From Rudaeicoccus suwonensis (GTDB lineage Bacteria > Actinomycetota > Actinomycetes > Actinomycetales > Dermatophilaceae), in contig NZ_VIVQ01000001.1 in assembly GCF_007829035.1 (NCBI RefSeq), positions 930,001 to 994,000 on the forward strand: a stretch of 64,000 nt of DNA. The letters are read 5' to 3'. The first letter of the stretch is position 1. Each line of letters starts with the position of its first letter. A program made the translations under genes and the position numbers. Shown one piece after another: positions 45,110-52,929 of the stretch. The notes under the pieces were generated by a model, which made no database searches, was not told the DNA's origin, and saw only the letters and a program-made list of their open reading frames with translations.

Positions 45110-45485
45110 GCCTCCTACGGCGGATCGTTGGCGAGATCGTGGTGCGGCGACCCCGCAGGCAGTCGCGTCGGCACGGTGGTAACCGACCGGCGATACAAGA
45201 ATTCGGCGAGATCTGCGGCCGATTGCGCGGGACCATCACGACCTGCTGCGTATGCAACGGCGGCTGGCGCAGCATCAAGCCTCCGTGAGCGAATCTGGTC
45301 GTTGTTGCGGCGCGGGAACTGGCCCGACAGGCGTCAACATTACAACAGCTAGTTTTCAGGTAACGATGCCGCGCCGGGGCACGGGTGCTGTGTCGGCGAG
45401 CTTGCCGACACAGTCGCCGCACGCTCGACAAGTGACTCGCCGGCATCCGCGCCGGCCGGGTGTCTGGCGCCGCGCGCATGCGGCC
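45110..45485. other. Gene-free stretch upstream of pseI, likely promoter
   Basis: No convincing gene. An A/T-rich patch at about 45333-45366 probably holds the minus-strand promoter of the pseI-GT2 operon; I cannot place -35 and -10 with confidence. A terminator-like hairpin lies at 45388-45413. Confidence 0.5.
45388..45413. terminator. 10-bp hairpin after the methyltransferase-like gene
   Basis: CTGTGTCGGC (45388-45397) and GCCGACACAG (45404-45413) form a perfect stem with a 6-nt loop, about 70 bp beyond the stop at 45486. No T tract. Confidence 0.55.
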
Positions 45486-47006
45486 TCATCGGCGGAGCCG
45501 CGAACGCGCCGCCTCGACGATCCGCTGGGTCGGTGCGGTCATGAGGAACAACGCCCGCCGCGCCCTCGGGCCGTGCTCGGTGGCGATCGCGTGCTCGAGA
45601 GCCCGGACCCGTCGGGTCTGCCGATTGACGGTGTTTCGCAGATCGGTGATCTGGGTGTCACGGTCGCGCAGGGCGTCGGTCAGTTCGGTGATCCGGATCG
45701 TGGCATCGCCCTGGCTGTCAGTGCCGCCGGCGTCGCGGCCGCTGGCGGTACCGCCGATGGCGTCACGCCGGACGCGCCGGCCCGGCAGGTCGGTGCGCTC
45801 GCGCAGCGCCTCGGCGGCGTGCCACACCGCTTCCGGCAGGTCGATGAGGGCGCCGAGATCGCGCGCGAGGTCGGTGGCCGATCGTTCCGGCGGGAACTGC
45901 ATGCCACCGCCTTGGTGGTCGACGGCGGCGTGTGCAAGATCAAGGAGACCGTGCGCGACGGCGACATCCGGCTCGCGGACCGGAGGCTGCGCGCCGGCCG
46001 ATCGGTCGGGCGCGGGTGCGACGAGCCAGAGACCGTCAGCGCCGAGCACCGTATGGCGGGGGACCGCCGCCACCTGGTCATCGGCGGTGAGCGAGGCCAC
46101 CCATGCGGCATACCTGGTGAGCAGTCGGCGCAACTCGACCTGCTGGCCGCACCGCAGTGCGCTCAGCAGCAGCGCCTCCAGAGACGATCCGGTCGCTTGG
46201 CCCGGGGTCAGTTGGTCGGTGCCGCCGATCGCGTCGCTCCGGATCGGGGCGGACGGCGCAAGTGGCGCGCCCAGCACGACCAGCCAGCCGTCGGCGAGGT
46301 GTTCCAGCACCTGCGCGTCCAACGCCGTGGTCAGCGCTGGGTAACACGACAGTGTCGTGCTGATGGCGGCACGGCCGGCCAGTGTGCGCACGGTCTCGAG
46401 CTCGGCCACGAGGGTCGGGACGCCGACCGCTTCGATGATGAAATGCGTCGGAGGCCATGGCAATTCGCTGAGCACTGGTGGGCGTGTGTCGTATCCGCTG
46501 GTGCCGGTCCACCACTTCTCGTTGCCGGCAAGTCGTCGTGAGCCGGTGTCGGCCGCCGACGGGCTCAGCGCGCTCGCGACACGTGCGAGGAGCCGGCCAC
46601 CGGGTGCCACATGCTGCTGCGCCATCGTCACCACGTCGACGTGCGATGTGCCGGGTGAGTCCGGTGTGAGAACCTCGCCTGGCCCGTCGAGCAGTATGAC
46701 GGTGTCGGCGACCACGGATTCCGGAAGACGGTCGAGTCCTCCGCAGCAGACGTCGGCGGTGGCCACCTCCGCCTGCACGCGGGCTGCGTCGGTGGTGCCG
46801 CGGACCACGACGGTCGCGGCAGGGCACGCCGTGGCCAAGGCAACGGCGCTGGCACCGATCAGCAGGACGGACCCGGAGGCGTCCGCCAGCGTGTCACGCA
46901 GGAACGGTTCGAGGACACCGAGTCCGCGCGGCTGGTCGGACCAGTTCGGCATCTCGCCGCCGATCAGGCGAACTTCGGGCATGTGGTCGGCACCGCTCTC
47001 TGACAC
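45486..47006 (-). CDS. Methyltransferase-like protein with C-terminal coiled coil (copy B)
   Basis: 506 residues with the same order as the protein at 38881-40842: an N-terminal GGEMPNWSDQP segment (compare GEMQPWTDYSGQ), a degenerate Rossmann fold (SVLLIGASAVALATA, DTVILLDGPGEVL, HVAPGGRLLARVAS), a variable middle, and a coiled coil near 430-475 (ITELTDALRDRDTQITDLRN) before a basic end. No SAM motif I is certain. GTG 47006 follows TAGGCT at 7 nt; ATG 46982 is an alternative. Function unknown; the pair flanks the pseI operon. Confidence 0.75.
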   Translation of the reverse strand: MSESGADHMPEVRLIGGEMPNWSDQPRGLGVLEPFLRDTLADASGSVLLIGASAVALATACPAATVVVRGTTDAARVQAEVATADVCCGGLDRLPESVVADTVILLDGPGEVLTPDSPGTSHVDVVTMAQQHVAPGGRLLARVASALSPSAADTGSRRLAGNEKWWTGTSGYDTRPPVLSELPWPPTHFIIEAVGVPTLVAELETVRTLAGRAAISTTLSCYPALTTALDAQVLEHLADGWLVVLGAPLAPSAPIRSDAIGGTDQLTPGQATGSSLEALLLSALRCGQQVELRRLLTRYAAWVASLTADDQVAAVPRHTVLGADGLWLVAPAPDRSAGAQPPVREPDVAVAHGLLDLAHAAVDHQGGGMQFPPERSATDLARDLGALIDLPEAVWHAAEALRERTDLPGRRVRRDAIGGTASGRDAGGTDSQGDATIRITELTDALRDRDTQITDLRNTVNRQTRRVRALEHAIATEHGPRARRALFLMTAPTQRIVEAARSRLRR

Positions 47007-47073
47007 GCGTGGCAGCCTAATCGCCGGTGGTGCGGGTGAGGCCGGTGTCGGCCGAGCCAGCGCGCTGTCGCGT

Positions 47074-47221
47074 GTCGGTGTCCCCGCTGCAGCGATGGTG
47101 CGTCTCAGTCACCCGGCCGACGAACCCGGCGAATGGTGTGCACCACCGTCGGTGTCCCCGCTGCAGCGATGGTGCGTCTCAGTCACCCGGCTGACGAACC
47201 CGGCGAATGGTGTGCACCACC
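47074..47221. repeat. 74-bp tandem duplication of the pseH 3' end
   Basis: 47074-47147 and 47148-47221 are the same except for one base; 47222 begins a third copy for 11 bases. The second copy holds the pseH stop and its last 14 codons, and the first lies just beyond the stop. It is a recent head-to-tail duplication of the gene's end. Confidence 0.9.
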
Positions 47222-47679
47222 GTCGGTGTCCCGTCGATGACGCGCTCCTCGGTGCCGATCTCCTCGAAGCCGTTGCGGGTGTTCATCCGGCGCACCGCCT
47301 CGTTGGCGTCGAGCACCTCGCCGTCGAGGGTGTCCAGGCCCAGTTCGCCGAACGCGAACCTCACCGCCTCGCGCTGGATCTTGATCCAGGCGGGCAGCAG
47401 TTCGCCGCGGGCTTCGAGACCTGCGTTGTCGAGGTAGTAACCCCACATGGCCGACCGCGACGACTGGTCGATGTCGAAGAACGTCACGACACCAGCGGCC
47501 ACGCCGGCTCGCTCGAAGATGAATACCTTGCGCGTCGGGTTGTCGCGCAGGGATTGCCAGTACGCCTCGTGCTGCTCGGGGGAGATCTCGTCGCGGGTCA
47601 GCGACACCGCCCGGACGGTCGGGTGGTTGCGCCATACGCGCACGTTTTCTTTGTCGGCGTCGGTGGCGGCACGCAGCAT
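47179..47679 (-). CDS. pseH: PseH-type GNAT acetyltransferase
   Basis: This 166-residue GNAT protein matches PseH, the UDP-4-amino-sugar N-acetyltransferase: MLRAATDADKENVRVWRNHPTVR at the start, then WQSLRDNPTRKVFIFE, GVVTFFDIDQ, and the C-terminal EVLDANEAVRRMNTRNGFEEIGTEERVIDG. It acetylates N4 of the altrosamine intermediate between PseC and PseG. GGAG lies 6 nt before ATG 47679. The 3' end is inside a 74-bp duplication. It is divergent from an acyl carrier protein operon, which may supply a different acyl donor. Confidence 0.85.
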   Translation of the reverse strand: MLRAATDADKENVRVWRNHPTVRAVSLTRDEISPEQHEAYWQSLRDNPTRKVFIFERAGVAAGVVTFFDIDQSSRSAMWGYYLDNAGLEARGELLPAWIKIQREAVRFAFGELGLDTLDGEVLDANEAVRRMNTRNGFEEIGTEERVIDGTPTVVHTIRRVRQPGD

Positions 47680-47720
47680 GGTCGGCTCCGGTGGTCGTAG
47701 CGGTGGCGGGTGGTGGATGC

Positions 47721-47760
47721 GGTCGGCGAGCGGTTGGTGCGGTCGGCGAGCGGTTGGTGC
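47721..47760. repeat. Perfect 20-bp tandem repeat (two copies)
   Basis: GGTCGGCGAGCGGTTGGTGC occurs twice in direct succession in the 286-bp gap between divergent pseH and the carrier-protein operon. It could alter promoter spacing. Confidence 0.8.
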
Positions 47761-47965
47761 GGGAAAGCGTCGTGCGGGCTGGGTTCCTGCGGGCTGAGTG
47801 CTGGCAATTCGGTGCGAGGCGACGGCCGACAGGCTCGATACAATCGGGGCGCTTCGCGATGCAGGAACGGGTGTCATTCCTCGCCGGTCACCGCGTTCCA
47901 GCTTTGCTTGATGAATGCCCTGCCCGAATAATAAGGGCCGCTCGACCAACAACGACGGAGGATTG

Positions 47966-48217
47966 ATGTCCACGCTGAGCCGTGACCAGGTGCGCACGAT
48001 GATGGGTGAGGTGCTGACTGCGCAGGGCAAGCAGTTGCCCGCCGACGACACCACCCGGTTGGACTCGATCGGATTCCGTTCCCTTGACTTCTCCGAGCTG
48101 GCGCTGCGGGTCGAGGACGAACTCGACACCGAGCTCAACTTCGATGCGCCCGAGCTTCGCTCGATCGAGACGGTCAGCGACGTCCTGGATTTCATCGATC
48201 AGCTGCAGTCGGCGTGA
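47966..48217 (+). CDS. Acyl carrier protein
   Basis: 83 residues with the carrier-protein four-helix pattern. The phosphopantetheine serine is Ser39 in DSIGFRSLDFSELA, where the usual DSL is RSL. GGAGG precedes ATG 47966. It overlaps the next gene (GTGA), an acyl-activating enzyme, and a ketoreductase follows; this suggests a dedicated carrier rather than the fatty-acid ACP. Neighbouring pseH and the other Pse genes suggest the loaded acyl group may end up on the sugar or polymer. Confidence 0.88.
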   Translation: MSTLSRDQVRTMMGEVLTAQGKQLPADDTTRLDSIGFRSLDFSELALRVEDELDTELNFDAPELRSIETVSDVLDFIDQLQSA

Positions 48218-49506
48218 CCTTGCCAGCTGGTGCCGGCAACCGCATCGTCACCGCGACGTATGCCGGGACCTGGGCCGGGCTGATCGTCGATCCGGCGGTG
48301 ACTGGAGCGGTCGGGTCGGACACGGACGCAACGGGTGCTGCGGCAGCGTCCGATGCAGAAGTCGGCGCGTCGGCACCGAGCCCCGCGGCATACCTGGTGC
48401 AGGACAACACCGAAGCCGCGCGCGCCGTCTTGCTCCACGCGACCGCGGGCGATCGCGAGACGTTGGTCGTTGCGGCATCCCGGATCGACGACGAACGCGC
48501 CACACAGCTGCGTGCCGACGGCTTTGCCGTGGTGCGCGGTGACGAGGTCGAAGCAGCGACGACGTCGCGGCCTGCCGATCCGGGTCGCATCTGGCTGCTT
48601 ACGAGCGGTTCGACGGGCCGGCCGAAACAGGTTGCGCACACATTGGATTCGCTGACGACGGTGGGCGGTTCACAACCCAGCCGGGTCTGGCTGTGCCCTT
48701 ATGCGACCGGTGCGTACGCGTGGTGGCAGGTCGTCACGATGTCGCTGGCGATGCCCGGCCAGGATGTCGTCTTCGTGGAGCCCTCACAGCTGGACTCGTG
48801 GCCGGCGCTCGCGCTGAAGCACGGCGTCACGGCGGCGTCCGGCACTCCGACGTTCTGGCGGCAGGCTCTGTGGCGGGCCGGCGATGTCGTCGCGCAGCTG
48901 CCGTTGGAGCAGATCACCCTCGGCGGCGAGCCCGTCGACCAGGCGATCCTGGACCGCTTGCGGGAGGTCTTCCCGACCGCGCGCATCTCGTGGATCTACG
49001 CCTCGTCCGAGGCCGGTGCGGCCATCGTCGTGCACGACGGGCTCGCAGGATTCCCCGAGGCGTGGCTTGGCCGCGAGACGCCTGGTCGACCCGCGCTGAG
49101 CGTCGTCGACGGTGAACTCGTGATCGCCTCGCCGAAGGCCGCCGAAGGTATGGCGGAAGGCATCCGCACCGGCGACCGTGTCGACATCGTCGACGGTCGC
49201 GTGCTGATCACCGGGCGACTCGCGTCTGACGAGATCAACGTTGGGGGTTCGAAGGCGTCGGCTGCGAAGGTGCGGGCGGTGCTGCTGGATCACCCTGCCG
49301 TCGCGTGGGCGGCGGTGCGCGGGCGGCGTGCGCCGCTCGTCGGCCAGGTGGTGGCCGGTGAGGTGGTCCTTGTGCCAGGCGAGACCACCACAGATGCCGA
49401 CCTCATCGCCTGGTGCGCTGAGCGGCTGCCGGACTACTCCGTGCCACGCCGGTTGCGTGTGCTGACCGAAATCCCGATCAAGGAGACGTTGAAGAGCGAT
49501 GTCTGA
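48214..49506 (+). CDS. AMP-dependent acyl-activating ligase
   Basis: 430 residues, shorter than the usual 500-550 of acyl-CoA/acyl-ACP synthetases. LLTSGSTGRPK (129-138) is the phosphate-binding loop; WIYASSEAGA and GDRVDIVDGRVLITGRLASDEINVGGSKAS are adenylation motifs A5-A8. Catalytic Lys is likely Lys423 or Lys427 in IPIKETLK. It should activate a carboxylic acid and load it on the adjacent carrier protein, with an arrangement like that of DltA and DltC. The N-terminal 120 residues are short and Ala-rich. Overlaps its neighbours on both sides. Confidence 0.85.
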   Translation: MTLPAGAGNRIVTATYAGTWAGLIVDPAVTGAVGSDTDATGAAAASDAEVGASAPSPAAYLVQDNTEAARAVLLHATAGDRETLVVAASRIDDERATQLRADGFAVVRGDEVEAATTSRPADPGRIWLLTSGSTGRPKQVAHTLDSLTTVGGSQPSRVWLCPYATGAYAWWQVVTMSLAMPGQDVVFVEPSQLDSWPALALKHGVTAASGTPTFWRQALWRAGDVVAQLPLEQITLGGEPVDQAILDRLREVFPTARISWIYASSEAGAAIVVHDGLAGFPEAWLGRETPGRPALSVVDGELVIASPKAAEGMAEGIRTGDRVDIVDGRVLITGRLASDEINVGGSKASAAKVRAVLLDHPAVAWAAVRGRRAPLVGQVVAGEVVLVPGETTTDADLIAWCAERLPDYSVPRRLRVLTEIPIKETLKSDV

Positions 49507-50404
49507 GTCTGTGACCACACCCGCGGCGGAGGCGTCAGACGGCGCAGCGACGTCGGCGGGCGGCGCCGTCGCGGTCACTGGCGGCGCCGGCAGCGGTGTT
49601 GCTGACGGTGCTGCCTCCGGTAGTGCTGCCTCCGGCAGTGCTGCGGATGTCGCCACTGCTGCCGGCCCCGTGGCGATCCCGGCCGCTTCGTGCGTGTTGA
49701 TCACCGGTGGCTCCCGCGGCCTCGGGCTCGAACTCGTGCGCGACACGCTCCGTCGTGGAGCCAAGATCGCCACGTTCTCGCGGTCCATCACGCCTGAACT
49801 GCAGGCGCTCGCCGACGAAAGTGACGGGCGGCTGTTCATCGGCGCTGCCGACATCACCGATGAGGCGGCGGTCAAGGCGTTCATCAAGGCGGCGTCGGCG
49901 GAGCTCGGCCCGATCGACTCGCTGGTCAACAATGCTGCCATCGGCCAGGATTCGATGCATCTGCACACGTCGCCGGAGCGCATCGCACAGATCGTCTCGA
50001 CGAATCTGACCGCGCCGCTCGTGTTGACGCGGGCGTTCCTGCGCCACGCGATGGCCAAGGCCGGGCGCGGACGGATCGTGATGATCACATCTGTGTGCGC
50101 GCAGCGTGGCTACTCGGGCCTCGTCGCGTACTCCGCCACCAAGGGCGGTCTGGATTCGGCGATGCGGACTCTCGCGCGCGAGATGCACGGACGCTTCATG
50201 GTGAACTCGGTGGCGCCCGGCTTCTTCGCGTCCGAGATGTCGTCGGTGCTCGGCACCGAGCAGTTGTCGACGATTAGCCGGCGCACGCCGTCGGGTCGGC
50301 TGGTCACTCCGGAGAACATCGCGCCCGTCGTCGGGTCGCTGCTGTTCGACAACACCAATCTCAACGGCCAGGTCATCACCATCGACGGCGGCGGCTCGAT
50401 CTGA
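49499..50404 (+). CDS. SDR ketoreductase (FabG-like) with low-complexity N-terminus
   Basis: 301 residues. Residues 62-301 are a classical SDR: TGGSRGLG (69-76), NNAAIG, and a catalytic Ser197-Tyr210-Lys214 set, ending GQVITIDGGGSI. It probably reduces a 3-oxoacyl group on the adjacent carrier protein. The first 60 residues are a Gly/Ala/Ser-rich extension with GAASGSAASGSAA repeats, absent from FabG; a shorter start cannot be excluded, but the ATG overlaps the ligase gene by 8 bp. The stop codon lies within the first unit of a 36-bp repeat. Confidence 0.87.
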   Translation: MSESVTTPAAEASDGAATSAGGAVAVTGGAGSGVADGAASGSAASGSAADVATAAGPVAIPAASCVLITGGSRGLGLELVRDTLRRGAKIATFSRSITPELQALADESDGRLFIGAADITDEAAVKAFIKAASAELGPIDSLVNNAAIGQDSMHLHTSPERIAQIVSTNLTAPLVLTRAFLRHAMAKAGRGRIVMITSVCAQRGYSGLVAYSATKGGLDSAMRTLAREMHGRFMVNSVAPGFFASEMSSVLGTEQLSTISRRTPSGRLVTPENIAPVVGSLLFDNTNLNGQVITIDGGGSI

Positions 50405-50486
50405 GTTCGGTATGACGCCAGGGTCGACATCCAGACCTGAGTTCGGTACGACCCGGTGGTCGATATCCGGACCTGAGTTCGGTGTC
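50401..50486. repeat. 36-bp tandem repeat, 2.3 copies
   Basis: CTGAGTTCGG recurs at 50401, 50437 and 50473 with a 36-bp period. The first two units are similar throughout and the third diverges after 12 bases. The first unit begins inside the last SDR codon. Confidence 0.8.
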
Positions 50487-50549
50487 GCTCACGGGCCGGC
50501 ACCCGAGCGTGTCGTCGGCGCAACCCGTGGGTTGGCACCGAAGCAATGT

Positions 50550-51077
50550 GTGCGGCAGGACGCCGAAGCGCAGCCGCCGGTGACCGGGCTCGATGGAGCT
50601 CACGCGTGCCTGCAGGACCTGATCTCGACGTATGCCGTTGCCGATTTTCTGTTGGTCGGTGATCGCGACCTCGTGCGCTCGATTCCGGATGCGGTGCGGT
50701 CGTACGTCGCTGACGGTCGTGCAGTGGCATGGAATCCGGTTGTGCCGCAAGGTGTTTCGGCGGCAATCGATGCCGAGATCGCGCTACAGCCGGTGTCCCC
50801 GGCGTTGGCGCGGCGCCTTCGATGCGACGATCCGGATGAGGTGTGGCCACGCTGGACGCGGTGTGAGGTGGCCGCCAAGCTGCTGAATCTGCCGGTCCTT
50901 TCGTGGTTGAACTGGCCGAACCTCGAAGTGCCCGCAGCTTTCGTCAGGCGCGTCGTGATGGCGCAAGTCGTCGTCGGCGACGTGCTCGTGTGTTGCGGTC
51001 TGACATGGGACGACGGGGCACTGCCATGCAATGACCGGGCGCCGGGGCAGGGCGAAGGAGAGCCAGCCATGCAATGA
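50550..51077 (+). CDS. Hypothetical protein ending in a minisatellite
   Basis: The frame is open from 50412, but the earlier part covers the 36-bp repeats and is unlikely to be translated; GTG 50550 is one possible start, giving 175 residues. The central part has ordinary protein composition (VADFLLVGDRDLVRSIP, DEVWPRWTRCEVAAKLLNLP), with no family recognised. Its last 15 codons are made of the 43-bp repeat unit, so repeat number could change its C-terminus. Small accessory gene or decayed fragment. Confidence 0.4.
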   Translation: MRQDAEAQPPVTGLDGAHACLQDLISTYAVADFLLVGDRDLVRSIPDAVRSYVADGRAVAWNPVVPQGVSAAIDAEIALQPVSPALARRLRCDDPDEVWPRWTRCEVAAKLLNLPVLSWLNWPNLEVPAAFVRRVVMAQVVVGDVLVCCGLTWDDGALPCNDRAPGQGEGEPAMQ

Positions 51078-51205
51078 CCGGGCGCCGGGGCAGGGCGGAG
51101 GAGAGCCAGCCATGCAATGACCGGGCGCCGGGGCAGGGTGACGGGGTGCCAGCTGTGCATGATCATGCCGGGGCAGCGCGAGGGGGTGCCAGCTACGCAT
51201 GACCA
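51025..51205. repeat. 43-bp minisatellite array
   Basis: A unit beginning CATGCAATGACCGGGCGCC starts at 51025, 51068 and 51111 (exact 43-bp period, near-identical), then more degenerate versions start at about 51158 and 51198. The motif CCGGGGCAG recurs in each good unit. No spacer diversity, so not a CRISPR array. The rest of 51206-51351 has no gene. Confidence 0.85.
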
Positions 51206-51351
51206 CGCGCAAGGGCAAGCGACGGGCGTGGGCACGCAAGGACCGGGCGCCCGACCAAGACGATGACGCCAACACGTAACGACAGTCCGTGGTCGCTGAC
51301 GATGAAATGGCAGATCGCGCCAAGATGTGTTCAGCGACATACATGTCCCGG

Positions 51352-52842
51352 TCAACTGGCAGCGAGGAACCGGGGCAGAAGCCATGAAACTCCGGTGGGA
51401 GTCACTGTCGCCGTGTGCTGCTGGTCATGAACCAGCGTGTGATGTCGCCGGCACAGCAGCGCAGCGTTGTCGAGGTCGGTCGCACCGCCGTCGGCCCAAT
51501 GCACGACGTGGTGGGCGTCGCACCACATTGCCGGGACGGTGCAGCCCGGATAGGTGCATCCGCGGTCTCGATGCCAGAGCGCGACGCGCTGCGCGCCGCT
51601 GAACAGACGGACTGATCGTCCGACGTCGAGAATCTCACCCTCGCCGCCGAGCACCATCGGGATGATCTGGGCATCACATGCCAACCGGCGGACGGCAGCG
51701 GGGCTGAGCACCTCGTTGTTCATGGTGACGCCGGCGCCCGCGGTCTTTGCCAGCAGCGATGTCAGCGTCGTCGTCACGACAACCTGTGCTTTGTGCGTGC
51801 GAGGTGCTGACCCTCCCGCTGCGACAGCGCGCTGCACGAGGTCGATCAGCGCGTCATACCGACGCCGGGACGGAAGACGTGGATCTGGCTGCCCCTCGGG
51901 GCCCTTGACCGGTTGGGAGAGTGCGTCGAGCGCGGCATCCAGAATCGCGGAACCTTCGGCGTCCGCCAGCACGCGGTATTCGATCAGTTTGCCCGGGCCG
52001 GGTCCGCGGAAGACACCACAGCCGCGTCGTGCCTCGCGCTCTTCGTCGTGCAGCTGCTTGTCCGGCTTGATCAGGCGGAGTGCGAAACGGATCGCGGCTG
52101 CGAGCTCACGGGGGAGCAGACCCCACGAGCTTGGCCTGTTCGCAGATGACTGCTCGGTGTCTGTCAGCTCGCCCGACGCGTCTGTGTCTGATTCATCGCT
52201 CGCTTCGCCCGATGGGTCAGCGCCATACGACTCATCGCCGACCTCGCTGGGATCGTCTGCACGGTCCCCGGCACGCTCCTCGGCATGTGCTGGCAACGGA
52301 TCTTCGTCGTCAACGGGCGTCCGCACTCCCGGCACCGATCCGTCGCCACTGCTCGTCACAAGCGTGTCGATGATGCCGATGAGTTCGTCCTCGTCAGCGA
52401 CAGGGGCGGCTTCGTCGATGAATTTCAGGATCTGGTCGGTCTTGCGCGCGGACAACTCGCCGGACGCGAAGGCCGACAGCACGCGCTCGCAGACATCGCC
52501 TCGGCGGTTCGGGATCTCGGCGAACCGTGCAAGTCTTGCCGCATGCGCTGGCTCGGGTGGCGCCGCGCAGGCACCTTCGTGGGTTCGGATCCAGTCGACC
52601 GACGACAGGCCTTCGTCACGTGGCAAACCGCGCCCGATGCCCTCGGCCACCAGCGCGGCCTCCGCCTGCTCCAGTGCGGCGCGTGCCCGACCCACCTGAG
52701 TCAGCAGATGGCGCACCTGCCGATCGCCGAGACGAGCGCTCGCGGCTCGTGCAGATGCCAGCGGCGCGGGGGAGGACACCCCGAGCAGATCGACGCCGGC
52801 GCTCGCCGCGTCGATCGCCAACTGACCGATCGCTGTGCTCAT
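51352..52842 (-). CDS. DUF222 / HNH endonuclease-family protein (13E12-like)
   Basis: 496 residues. N-terminal DUF222 region (about 1-330) interrupted by an acidic Asp/Glu/Ser-rich insert near 185-250, then an HNH nuclease domain close to the C-terminus with CTYPGC, CDAHHVVHWADGGATDLDNAALLCRRHH. These are the standard HNH catalytic and zinc residues. The 13E12-type family is abundant in actinobacteria; its role is unclear, but some members are SOS-controlled. ATG 52842 is chosen because a LexA-type box and a -10 box lie directly upstream; a start at 52905 would put them inside the gene. Confidence 0.9.
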   Translation of the reverse strand: MSTAIGQLAIDAASAGVDLLGVSSPAPLASARAASARLGDRQVRHLLTQVGRARAALEQAEAALVAEGIGRGLPRDEGLSSVDWIRTHEGACAAPPEPAHAARLARFAEIPNRRGDVCERVLSAFASGELSARKTDQILKFIDEAAPVADEDELIGIIDTLVTSSGDGSVPGVRTPVDDEDPLPAHAEERAGDRADDPSEVGDESYGADPSGEASDESDTDASGELTDTEQSSANRPSSWGLLPRELAAAIRFALRLIKPDKQLHDEEREARRGCGVFRGPGPGKLIEYRVLADAEGSAILDAALDALSQPVKGPEGQPDPRLPSRRRYDALIDLVQRAVAAGGSAPRTHKAQVVVTTTLTSLLAKTAGAGVTMNNEVLSPAAVRRLACDAQIIPMVLGGEGEILDVGRSVRLFSGAQRVALWHRDRGCTYPGCTVPAMWCDAHHVVHWADGGATDLDNAALLCRRHHTLVHDQQHTATVTPTGVSWLLPRFLAAS

Positions 52843-52845
52843 GAG

Positions 52846-52861
52846 TCGAACATACATTCGA
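52846..52861 (-). promoter_or_regulatory. LexA-type SOS box overlapping a leaderless promoter
   Basis: TCGAACATACATTCGA matches the actinobacterial SOS box (TCGAAC-N4-GTTCGA) except at one base. On the minus strand it covers the TATGTT -10-like box (52849-52854), which is followed by 6 nt and ATG 52842. LexA bound here would block transcription of the HNH gene directly. Confidence 0.7.
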
Positions 52862-52929
52862 CCACCGACAGCCTCTGCAGAGACGGATCCAGCTGTGGAC
52901 AACACTTTGTCGGCCTGATCCCACAGTGG

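Noticed and set aside
51025-51205. Possible CRISPR array
   Set aside because: Units are contiguous 43-bp repeats without unique spacers, and no cas genes are nearby; it is a minisatellite.
50600-51385. Minus-strand open frame of 261 codons
   Set aside because: Mostly repeat-derived Pro/Cys/His-rich sequence from the minisatellite; no protein-like core.
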